The position numbers and the translations under genes were made by a program. Of a DNA stretch of 5,029 bases, positions 1 to 4,992 are shown one piece after another. Source of the DNA: Bacillota bacterium (GTDB lineage: Bacteria > Bacillota > Clostridia > Lachnospirales > Cellulosilyticaceae); contig JAEXBC010000517.1 of the NCBI GenBank assembly GCA_023457875.1, forward strand, positions 1-5,029, in the 5' to 3' direction. Position 1 is the stretch's first letter; each line of letters begins with the position of its first letter. Under the pieces are notes generated by a model, which saw only the letters and a program-made list of their open reading frames with translations, was not told where the DNA came from and did no database searches.

Positions 1-10
1 ATACTATAGA

Positions 11-35
11 CAGCCTATTAAAAATTTTCAGGCTG
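11..35. other. Short inverted repeat upstream of the zinc-ribbon gene
   Basis: CAGCCT (11-16) and AGGCTG (30-35) form a perfect 6-bp inverted repeat around a 13-base A/T loop. No T-run follows on the + strand, so it is not a convincing terminator for a gene to the left. It may be a 5' leader hairpin or an operator for the gene at 59. The window starts too close by to see a promoter. Confidence 0.3.
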
Positions 36-58
36 CGTATAGGAAAGGAAAAGGAAAT

Positions 59-400
59 ATGATTATTTATGGATGGGGAAAGGTAACAAAGAAGTTTTTA
101 GGAGCTATTGGGATTATGGCTTGTAGCCATTGTGAAAATCAGTCCCAGTGGCAGCTTTGTGTGATGAGGACATGGTTTACTTTGTTTTTTATTCCTATTA
201 TACCTTATAGGACTACCTACTGTGTAATGTGTCCACACTGCAATAGCTACATAGAGATTACTAAAGAGAAGTATATGGCGTTAAAAGATGCCTTAAGCCA
301 GGGGATGGAGGATGCCCTAAAGTATGCAGGTAAGACACCAACTCAGATTAGTTACTTAAAAGCAATGGAAGAACAAAATAGAAAAGAAGGAAAAATGTAG
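59..400 (+). CDS. Small zinc-ribbon domain protein
   Basis: 113-residue cytoplasmic protein of unknown role. Two CxxC knuckles are visible, C22-S-H-C25 and C58-P-H-C61, which would bind one zinc ion. Between them lies the aromatic, hydrophobic stretch R37-TWFTLFFIPIIPY (38-50), typical of the small 'zinc-ribbon family' proteins of Firmicutes that begin with a FGWGK-like motif (here Y4-G-W-G-K). Residues 65-113 look like a charged helical tail. The hydrophobic stretch is probably part of the ribbon fold and not a membrane helix. The ATG at 59 follows a polypurine tract (41-56) containing AAGGA at good spacing. The gene is monocistronic within view, since a terminator starts at its stop codon. 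The family assignment is firm; no molecular function is known to me. Nucleic-acid or protein binding would be only a guess. Confidence 0.85.
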   Translation: MIIYGWGKVTKKFLGAIGIMACSHCENQSQWQLCVMRTWFTLFFIPIIPYRTTYCVMCPHCNSYIEITKEKYMALKDALSQGMEDALKYAGKTPTQISYLKAMEEQNRKEGKM

Positions 401-427
401 TCTTTACTTTTAAGACTACTTTTTTTG
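397..427 (+). terminator. Intrinsic terminator of the zinc-ribbon gene
   Basis: GTAGTCTT (397-404) pairs perfectly with AAGACTAC (412-419) around a 7-base loop and is followed by seven T (420-426). The TAG stop codon (398-400) lies inside the left arm, so the terminator begins inside the last codons of the gene. A run of A (391-395) before the stem can pair with the T-run. Confidence 0.88.
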
Positions 428-478
428 TTTTCACCAATATTTTACAAGAAATTCCAAGAAAATTATTAAAGTGAAGGT

Positions 479-506
479 TTCTTATCCGTTGATTTCATAG
501 TATACT
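479..506 (+). promoter_or_regulatory. Possible promoter of the envelope operon
   Basis: TATACT at 501-506 is a 5/6 match to a sigma-A -10 box and sits 19 bases before the start codon at 526, just ahead of the AAGGAGGG ribosome site. The best -35 (TTCTTA, 479-484, 16-bp spacer) is only a 3/6 match. The same bases also read CATAGTATA (496-504), which fits the sporulation sigma-K -10 pattern CATAnnnTA, but I see no matching -35. A promoter is expected here because the preceding gene is terminated; which sigma factor reads it is open. Confidence 0.45.
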
Positions 507-525
507 GTAAAAAGGAGGGAAGCAG

Positions 526-837
526 ATGAAAAGCAAAAAAATTATTTTGAATAAAAAAAGAAATCCTTTCTATACTGTAATGATATGGATTACTTCTTTG
601 GTTTGTGTGATTACAGGGGTTTTAGTGGGAGGCTTTGTACATATGAGTATGAGTATTGCGAAATATGAAGAAAATCTACACGTATTATCACAGGAAGTCG
701 AAGATATGCAAGAAGCCACTCGTGAAGCGTTAGAACAGCAAGAACAATATAAAAGCCAGCTAGAACTTTTGGAAAAGGAACTAGCACAATATAAACCTAT
801 TGTTATACCTGATTCAATGAAGCACAAATCGTCGTAA
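526..837 (+). CDS. Small single-pass membrane protein with coiled coil
   Basis: 103-residue protein that I do not recognise as a named family. Residues 1-14 are basic (KSKK, NKKR), a single hydrophobic helix spans about 15-40, and residues 44-89 are an E/Q/K-rich amphipathic helix with regularly spaced L, V and M, as expected for a coiled coil. The positive N-terminus places the coiled coil outside the membrane. The short tail (90-103) is polar. The start at 526 follows AAAGGAGGGA (511-520) at ideal spacing. The stop is 29 bases before the deacetylase gene with no terminator between, so the two are probably co-transcribed. The deacetylase has the same plan at its N-terminus (membrane helix, then coiled coil). 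From this I infer that the two could pair through their coiled coils, with this protein a partner or scaffold. The general layout also resembles FtsL/DivIC-like proteins, but no specific motif supports that. Confidence 0.75.
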   Translation: MKSKKIILNKKRNPFYTVMIWITSLVCVITGVLVGGFVHMSMSIAKYEENLHVLSQEVEDMQEATREALEQQEQYKSQLELLEKELAQYKPIVIPDSMKHKSS

Positions 838-866
838 AGAATTTTATTAATGGAGAGGGTGAGAAA

Positions 867-1790
867 ATGAACTATGGACAAAAGTCTCGTACTGGAGCAA
901 CTATTTTATTGTGTTTTATAACTTTGGTTTTTATGGGAATAGCGGGTATTTTATCCATAAAATTATCCCATCAGCTACAGCTATTAGGCGAACTAAAATC
1001 CAATATCCAAACCTTTCAAACCAATAAGGAAGAGCAGAAAATGGTGCTAGAGACTTATAATGAAGGCGTGCAGAGTTTACAAAGTGAGATTGAAACTGTG
1101 AAAATGGATTTACAAGAAGCACAAAGTAAATACCCTGAGCTAGCAAAGGCAATGAATGAAAATGAGCCTAAATATGCCTATTTAACCTTTGATGATGGCC
1201 CTAGTAATAATACTTCTATCATCTTAGATTTCTTAAAAGCCAATCAAATCAAAGCAACCTTCTTTGTGATAGGAAACGAAAAGTTTGATGAGGTCTATAA
1301 ACGTATTGTAGAGGAAGGACATACCTTGGCACTTCACACTAATACCCACAAGTATGATGAAATTTATACAAGCGTTAATGCTTTTTTAGAGGACATTGAC
1401 ACATTATCTGATCATTTAGAAGAAGTGACAGGTGTTAAGCCAGATATCCTTCGTTTTCCAGGGGGCTCCAACAATACCATTAGTGTACGTTATGGTGGGA
1501 GCGATATTATGAAACAGGTGATTGCAGAAATAGAAAAGCAAGGGTTACATTACTTTGATTGGAATGTGGACTCAAGTGATGCTTCTTTGAAATATCCCCC
1601 AAAGGACCTTATCGTAAATTCAGTTTTGGAGGGGGCAGAGGGGAAAAACAGAGCCTTTGTTTTGATGCATGATGCCACTATAAAAACGACTACCGTTGAT
1701 GCTTTGCCTGAAATAGTAGAAGGATTAAGGAAGCAAGGATTTATCTTGGATAGAATTACGAGTGATACCGTTCCAGTTCAGTTTAGGTAA
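867..1790 (+). CDS. Membrane-anchored polysaccharide (peptidoglycan) deacetylase
   Basis: 307-residue NodB-domain (carbohydrate esterase 4) enzyme, predicted to remove acetyl groups from N-acetylated sugars of an extracellular glycan, most likely peptidoglycan. Order: short basic N-terminus, membrane helix about 11-31, coiled coil about 33-88, catalytic domain about 101-300. All five family motifs are present: T107-F-D-D-G-P112 (D109 base, D110 metal), H157-T-N-T-H161 (metal histidines), R196-F-P-G-G200, D231-W-N-V-D235, and L266-M-H-D269 (catalytic H268). The metal triad is complete, so it should be active. ATG 867 is preceded by GGAGAGGGTGAG (852-863). It is the middle gene of a probable operon: 29 bases after the coiled-coil membrane protein and 38 before the phosphodiesterase. 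A lysozyme-resistance role (PgdA-like) or a spore-cortex role (PdaA-like) cannot be told apart from sequence; the N-terminal anchor with coiled coil fits wall modification in growing cells at least as well. Confidence 0.93.
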   Translation: MNYGQKSRTGATILLCFITLVFMGIAGILSIKLSHQLQLLGELKSNIQTFQTNKEEQKMVLETYNEGVQSLQSEIETVKMDLQEAQSKYPELAKAMNENEPKYAYLTFDDGPSNNTSIILDFLKANQIKATFFVIGNEKFDEVYKRIVEEGHTLALHTNTHKYDEIYTSVNAFLEDIDTLSDHLEEVTGVKPDILRFPGGSNNTISVRYGGSDIMKQVIAEIEKQGLHYFDWNVDSSDASLKYPPKDLIVNSVLEGAEGKNRAFVLMHDATIKTTTVDALPEIVEGLRKQGFILDRITSDTVPVQFR

Positions 1791-1828
1791 AAATACTTGT
1801 AAAATATAGTAAGAAAGGATATGAGAAT

Positions 1829-2557
1829 ATGCAAAGAGTTCTAAATATTGCCCACAGAGGTTTTAGTGGTAAGTATCCAGAAAATACGAATATTGCACTG
1901 GCAAAGGCACTAACAGAAGGATATTGTGATGGTATTGAAGTAGATGTGCACATGACAAAGGATGATAACGTGGTTATTATCCATGATAGCAGACTGGATC
2001 GCACAACCACTGGTACGGGATATATTAAGGATTATACTCTCGAGGAACTTTTAGAGTTTGATGCAGGTGTAAAATATGATTCCAAATACAAGGGTGAAAA
2101 AATCCTATGTATTAAGGCAGCCTTAGAGCTGGTTAAAAGATATAATGTCAAACTTTATATTGAAATAAAAAACAGTCACGTAGGCTATAAAGTAATCCAA
2201 GAGCATGTGCTAGACAGGGTGAGGACTGTTGGTGCTGAGGATAAGGTTATTTTGTCTTCCTATCATGTTGATGCCCTAAAGCATATTAAAACAGTGGCAC
2301 CTAACATTCAGACCGCTTTATTATGTAAGGAAATTCCACAAGATATATATAGTTATCGATATGCTGATTCTATTTCCTGTGATTATCATGAGGTGGATGA
2401 AGAAACGGTTGCCTTGATACACAGCCTTGGCAGAAAGCTTACAGTATGGGTAGTGGATGATGTTACGGATATGAAGCGAATGAAAGAAATGGGTGTAGAC
2501 GCTGTGATTACCAATTATCCAGACGTATTTAATGATGTGATTAATGGATTGTGTTAA
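1829..2557 (+). CDS. Glycerophosphodiester phosphodiesterase (GDPD/UgpQ-like)
   Basis: 242-residue cytoplasmic enzyme (no signal peptide) of the GDPD TIM-barrel family. It hydrolyses glycerophosphodiesters, such as deacylated phospholipid head groups, to glycerol-3-phosphate and an alcohol. Visible motifs: H9-R-G11 and P17-E-N-T20 at the N-terminus, E37-V-D39 (metal), H52-D53 (second catalytic histidine), E112-I-K114 (metal/phosphate), W207, and D224-AVITNYPD near the C-terminus. Catalytic H9 and H52 are both present, and the length matches short bacterial UgpQ-type enzymes. The usual IPTLEE-like segment after the second histidine reads I-L-C-I-K-A-A-L (92-99), a mild departure. ATG 1829 has AGAAAGGA (1812-1819) upstream. 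The 38-base gap after the deacetylase holds no terminator, so it is probably the last gene of the operon. It may recycle glycerol phosphate from lipid or teichoic-acid turnover; the exact substrate cannot be read from sequence. Confidence 0.93.
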   Translation: MQRVLNIAHRGFSGKYPENTNIALAKALTEGYCDGIEVDVHMTKDDNVVIIHDSRLDRTTTGTGYIKDYTLEELLEFDAGVKYDSKYKGEKILCIKAALELVKRYNVKLYIEIKNSHVGYKVIQEHVLDRVRTVGAEDKVILSSYHVDALKHIKTVAPNIQTALLCKEIPQDIYSYRYADSISCDYHEVDEETVALIHSLGRKLTVWVVDDVTDMKRMKEMGVDAVITNYPDVFNDVINGLC

Positions 2558-2559
2558 TA

Positions 2560-2608
2560 AGCTATATAGAGGGCTGTTGCTAATTGTGCAACAGCCCTCT
2601 ATATAGCT
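2560..2608. terminator. Perfect 21-bp hairpin ending the envelope operon; no T-run
   Basis: Arms 2560-2580 and 2588-2608 are perfect reverse complements (21 bp) around the 7-base loop TAATTGT. The core (GGGCTGTTGC / GCAACAGCCC) resembles the stem of common Firmicute intrinsic terminators. Here, however, the place of the T-run is taken by CTATATAGCT, which extends the stem, and neither strand has a T-run after the structure. It starts 3 bases after the phosphodiesterase stop codon, so a terminator or a 3'-end-protecting / RNase III-type hairpin is the natural reading. Confidence 0.7.
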
Positions 2609-2632
2609 ATAAAAATAATATGAGTAGCAAAC

Positions 2633-2661
2633 TAGTCAACGCTGTAAGAATACTATATAAT
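2633..2661 (+). promoter_or_regulatory. Sigma-A promoter of the DUF3881-type gene
   Basis: Perfect -10 TATAAT at 2656-2661, with TAGTCA (2633-2638, 4/6 match to TTGACA) exactly 17 bases upstream. It lies between the hairpin at 2560-2608 and the start codon at 2691, giving a leader of roughly 20 bases that includes the ribosome site. Confidence 0.7.
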
Positions 2662-2690
2662 ATAGATAAATGATAGAGAGGGGGATGCAT

Positions 2691-3581
2691 ATGGAGTCTC
2701 CAATTTCAGCAATAGGCTATTCCAATATGGAAAAAAAGTATAACCTAGAAAAGATTGTAAGTGATATCTTAGATAAACCAACAAAACAAACTGTAAGTCG
2801 GAAGTCGAACAAGGATATTATTGCAGAATATCTTAAAGAAGTCGGCAAAGATATGTATATAATGGTTAGAGTAGTGGTTAGAGGAGAAAAGGAAGAAACG
2901 AATATTGAAATTGAGCAATGTGAGCCTTATTTAAAGCCTAACTATACCATCAAGGTAGAAGACCTATCTGTGGAATGTATAGAAGATGAATATAACTATT
3001 ATGCCATTTGTGAAGAAAAAGAAACTGGCATTCAGTTTATCTTTTGGCTTCAAAATGTTGTAGATTATACAGAAGCCATCGAATATATGGAAGGCTTTGA
3101 TACAGTTAGCATCGCTGCTCTTGCCATGGAAGGAACAGTGATACTACCCATTGAAGTGGATGAAGAAGATGAGATGGCCCAAAAAGAAGAACGGGAGAAA
3201 ATAAAGGCAATCTTGCAAAAAGCAAGAGAAGGTGATGAAACAGCAAGAGCTCAGTTAGAAGCTGAGGAAAAGGAACTAGATAACCAGCTTAAAGAGCGTA
3301 TGTATGAAGAAGACTTCTTATCTATTATGAGTGGCTATTTTGTACCAACTACCTTAGTAGATGCCACCTATGCTGTCTTAGGGGATATCAAAGATATTGC
3401 CATAAGGAAAAATCTTATTACAGGCGAAGAATCCTATTTGTTTACGCTTCATGTGAATGATATGCCACTAGAGGTATTAATTAATAAGAAAAACTTAGTG
3501 GGCTATCCTACAATAGGAATGCGTTTTATGGGAACTTGCTGGCTTCAAGGAACAATCCAAATCCCGGATGAAAAGACTTGA
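2691..3581 (+). CDS. DUF3881-type protein of unknown function
   Basis: 296 residues from the chosen start. I recognise it as DUF3881-like, a family seen in Lachnospiraceae-type Clostridia: N-terminal A7-I-G-Y-S-N region, F117-WLQN-x-x-DY (117-126), A143-L-A-M-E-G-T-V-I-L-P153, and a C-terminal T252-L-x-V-N-D-M-P then I264-NKK-x-L-V-G-x-P and W284-L-Q-G. Between the two parts lies a highly charged E/K/R-rich helix (about 155-207). There is no signal peptide, membrane helix or known catalytic motif, so it is likely cytoplasmic; no function is known to me. Start choice: an in-frame ATG at 2670 lies before the GAGAGGGGG ribosome site (2676-2684), and ATG 2685 directly abuts it, whereas ATG 2691 is 6 bases after it. 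Starting at 2670 would add 7 residues (303 total). It has its own promoter, and no terminator separates it from the tRNA downstream. Confidence 0.82.
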   Translation: MESPISAIGYSNMEKKYNLEKIVSDILDKPTKQTVSRKSNKDIIAEYLKEVGKDMYIMVRVVVRGEKEETNIEIEQCEPYLKPNYTIKVEDLSVECIEDEYNYYAICEEKETGIQFIFWLQNVVDYTEAIEYMEGFDTVSIAALAMEGTVILPIEVDEEDEMAQKEEREKIKAILQKAREGDETARAQLEAEEKELDNQLKERMYEEDFLSIMSGYFVPTTLVDATYAVLGDIKDIAIRKNLITGEESYLFTLHVNDMPLEVLINKKNLVGYPTIGMRFMGTCWLQGTIQIPDEKT

Positions 3582-3609
3582 CGAATGGCAAATAAGACTG
3601 TACTATAAT
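3578..3609 (+). promoter_or_regulatory. Likely promoter of tRNA-Arg
   Basis: TTGACG (3578-3583, 5/6) overlaps the stop codon of the preceding gene. A 17-base spacer then leads to TACTAT (3601-3606, 4/6); the perfect TATAAT at 3604-3609 is 20 bases from the same -35. One of these overlapping -10 boxes probably drives the tRNA that starts at 3636. Read-through from the preceding gene is also possible because no terminator intervenes. Confidence 0.55.
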
Positions 3610-3635
3610 AGTTGCAGTTAATGACAACGTGCTAT

Positions 3636-3709
3636 GTTTCCGTAGCTCAGTAGGATAGAGCGACCGCCTCCTAAGCGGTAGGCCGCTGGTTCGATTCCAG
3701 TCGGGAACG
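3636..3709 (+). tRNA. tRNA-Arg (anticodon CCT)
   Basis: A complete cloverleaf can be drawn. Acceptor stem GTTTCCG (3636-3642) pairs with CGGGAAC (3702-3708) with one G-U pair. The D stem is GCTC/GAGC (3645-3648, 3658-3661) and the anticodon stem is ACCGC/GCGGT (3663-3667, 3675-3679). The loop CTCCTAA carries anticodon CCT (3670-3672), which reads the arginine codon AGG. The variable loop has 5 bases, and the T stem GCTGG/CCAGT flanks the standard TTCGATT loop (3690-3696). The discriminator base is G3709. The CCA end is not encoded (GTATT follows) and must be added after transcription. AGG occurs among the arginine codons of nearby genes. The gene stands alone, not in a tRNA cluster. Confidence 0.96.
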
Positions 3710-3715
3710 TATTAG

Positions 3716-3765
3716 CAAAAAAAGTACCGTATGTAGAATGAATTTCTATGTACGGTACTTTTTTG
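3716..3765. terminator. Bidirectional terminator between tRNA-Arg and apbE
   Basis: AGTACCGTA (3723-3731) pairs perfectly with TACGGTACT (3751-3759). The stem continues inward to 3738/3744 with two G-U pairs, closing on a 5-base loop (3739-3743). It is flanked by A (3717-3723) on the left and T (3759-3764) on the right, so each strand reads stem plus T-run. It begins 7 bases after the tRNA on the + strand and directly follows the apbE stop codon on the - strand, so it can end both convergent transcripts. Confidence 0.92.
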
Positions 3766-4803
3766 TTATAGAGAAGATAGCTTAAAGCTTGAGTTTGTTA
3801 ATGTAAGATTTTCTCTAATCGTTTTTGTTGCATAAACTTTCTTATCTGCTGTGACAAAAATGGCATCTATTCCGTCAAAACCTTCTATAAAATCCATTCC
3901 TTTTTCAAGTCCCATGGAAAACACAGTTGTAGAGAGGGCATCTCCATCTAGGGAAAGGTCACTAATGATGGTAACGCTTACTATATCATTTTCATAGGGA
4001 TAGCCTGTCTTAGGATCTAAGATGTGGTGATATTTATGGCCTGCATGATCCTCCACAAAGCGTTCATAAATACCTGAGGTCACGATGGATTTATTTTGTG
4101 CTTTGAGGAAGCCAATCATCTCTCCACGAGGGTTAAAGGGGTCTTGCACACCAACCTTCCAAAATTCGCCCGAAGGGTTATTGCCCAGCACATAAACATT
4201 ACCCCCTAAATTGATAATGGCATGGGCTATGCCTTCATCTTTTAGTAGCCTTGCTATTTCATCAGCAGCATAGCCTTTACCAATACCACCTAGGTCAAGG
4301 AGCATTCCTTTTTGAGAAAGAAAGATGGTTTGTTCCTGCTTATCCAGTAACACCTTCTCATAGCCAATGAAGGGTAGCTTTTTTTTGATTTCTGCTTCGG
4401 AAGGAACACGCGCTTCAGGAAAACCAATGTTCCAAAGCTTTACAATGGGGCCAACGGTAATATCAAAAGCCCCCTTGGAAAGACTACAGTAATAGAGTCC
4501 CTTTTCAATGAGGGAATAGGTGGCCTCGTCAACCTTTACAGGACTGATGCCAGCTTGTTGATTGATCTTGTCAATAAGCGTTCCTGACTTATTAATGCTT
4601 AAGGTATCCTCAAGGTCCTTCAGTTTAGTAATTGCTTTGTCTAAGATGTCTTCGGATTGGTGGTCATAAAGGGAAATGGTAACGACTGTCCCCAAAACAA
4701 ATTCATTGCGTGTTAATGGCGTAGTGTTACTTGGTGAGGCGGAGTTGGTACAACCACTTAAAATCATAACACTGCACAAAAGTAAAGCGATTAGTTTATT
4801 CAT
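3766..4803 (-). CDS. apbE: FAD:protein FMN transferase ApbE, lipoprotein
   Basis: 345 residues, normal for the family. The enzyme uses FAD to attach FMN covalently to a Thr or Ser of target proteins (for example RnfG/RnfD, NqrB/C or extracellular flavoproteins) on the outer face of the membrane. The N-terminus is a lipoprotein signal: M-N-K, hydrophobic 4-15, then lipobox L15-S-G-C18, so the mature protein is lipid-anchored at C18. Family motifs in order: E34-FVLGTVV start of domain; G111-AFDITVGPIVKLW (111-124); L169-D-L-G-G-I-G-K-G-Y178 (FAD binding); I197-NLGGNVY; T242-S-G-I-Y-E-R-F249; H260-I-L-D-P-K-T-G-Y-P269; and the Mg-binding region D286-G-D-A-L-S-T-T293. All key parts are intact. 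ATG has GGAGG (complement of 4808-4812) just upstream. It is transcribed alone, convergent with tRNA-Arg and divergent from the gene starting at 4993. No target gene is visible in the window. Confidence 0.95.
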   Translation of the reverse strand: MNKLIALLLCSVMILSGCTNSASPSNTTPLTRNEFVLGTVVTISLYDHQSEDILDKAITKLKDLEDTLSINKSGTLIDKINQQAGISPVKVDEATYSLIEKGLYYCSLSKGAFDITVGPIVKLWNIGFPEARVPSEAEIKKKLPFIGYEKVLLDKQEQTIFLSQKGMLLDLGGIGKGYAADEIARLLKDEGIAHAIINLGGNVYVLGNNPSGEFWKVGVQDPFNPRGEMIGFLKAQNKSIVTSGIYERFVEDHAGHKYHHILDPKTGYPYENDIVSVTIISDLSLDGDALSTTVFSMGLEKGMDFIEGFDGIDAIFVTADKKVYATKTIRENLTLTNSSFKLSSL

Positions 4804-4856
4804 ATTGCCTCCGTATTTAAGCTATCCCAAAGGATAAGTTTGTTTTATGTTATAAG

Positions 4857-4875
4857 GCTATTATACAGCTATTAT
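4857..4875. repeat. Direct repeat GCTATTAT, 11-bp period, in the apbE promoter
   Basis: GCTATTAT occurs at 4857-4864 and again at 4868-4875, 11 bases apart, which is about one helical turn. The first copy overlaps the putative -10 box of apbE. The layout could be a tandem operator, but in AT-rich intergenic DNA an 8-base repeat can arise by chance. Confidence 0.35.
4860..4865 (-). promoter_or_regulatory. Possible -10 box of the apbE promoter
   Basis: On the - strand these bases read TATAAT, a perfect -10, about 56 bases before the apbE start codon. At 17 bases spacing the -35 is poor (TTTTAT, complement of 4883-4888), so activation by a regulator or another promoter remains possible. The box overlaps one copy of an 8-base direct repeat. 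Confidence 0.4.
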
Positions 4876-4922
4876 GAAATTTATAAAACAGCCAGAAAAT
4901 CTAGGAAAAATAAAAGGAGTAG

Positions 4923-4951
4923 TGGACGTGGTTAAAATAATTAGATATAGT
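4923..4951 (+). promoter_or_regulatory. Possible promoter of the right-hand partial gene
   Basis: TGGACG (4923-4928, 4/6 match) is 17 bases from TATAGT (4946-4951, 5/6 match), about 40 bases before the ATG at 4993. It faces away from apbE, so the region 4804-4992 would hold two divergent promoters. If it is the real promoter, the small reading frame at 4928-4990 would not be fully transcribed from it. Confidence 0.45.
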
Positions 4952-4990
4952 ATGGATAGAATAATACACCATCATAAAATGAGGCTATGA
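4928..4990 (+). CDS. Possible 20-codon leader reading frame
   Basis: GTG at 4928 is preceded by AAAAGGAG (4912-4919) at 8-base spacing, a better ribosome site than that of the following gene. The frame encodes 20 residues (VVKIIRYSMDRIIHHHKMRL read from the GTG codon; the first residue would be Met) and stops with TGA at 4988-4990. That stop overlaps an ATG (4987-4989) in frame with the downstream gene, an ATGA arrangement typical of translational coupling. The peptide is basic, contains three consecutive His, and matches nothing I know. It is either a leader peptide or a chance frame, and the possible promoter at 4923-4951 overlaps it. Confidence 0.3.
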   Translation: MVKIIRYSMDRIIHHHKMRL

Positions 4991-4992
4991 GA

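Noticed and set aside
445..461. CAAGAAA repeated at 445 and 455 before the envelope operon
   Set aside because: Only 7 bases in AT-rich DNA and not placed on a clear promoter; too weak to call an operator.
570..881. 103-codon open frame on the - strand
   Set aside because: It lies opposite the coiled-coil membrane protein gene, has no ribosome site, and its Ser/Cys-rich translation reflects antisense of Glu/Lys/Gln codons.
931..1152. 73-codon open frame on the - strand
   Set aside because: Antisense shadow of the deacetylase membrane and coiled-coil region; no SD and no recognisable motif.
1783..2010. 75-codon open frame on the - strand
   Set aside because: Antisense to the start of the phosphodiesterase, whose catalytic motifs prove the + strand is coding.
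3611..3628. GTTG/CAAC inverted repeat before tRNA-Arg
   Set aside because: A 4-bp stem with a 10-base loop and no T-run; chance level, and not a terminator for the DUF3881-type gene.
3636..3709. tRNA-Arg as an attachment site of an integrated element
   Set aside because: tRNA genes are common integration sites, but no integrase and no duplicated tRNA 3' end is visible; the next gene is apbE behind a bidirectional terminator.
4804..4925. FMN riboswitch upstream of apbE
   Set aside because: The leader is short and A/T-rich, without the conserved multi-stem RFN-type sequence blocks, although a flavin-related gene made this worth looking for.
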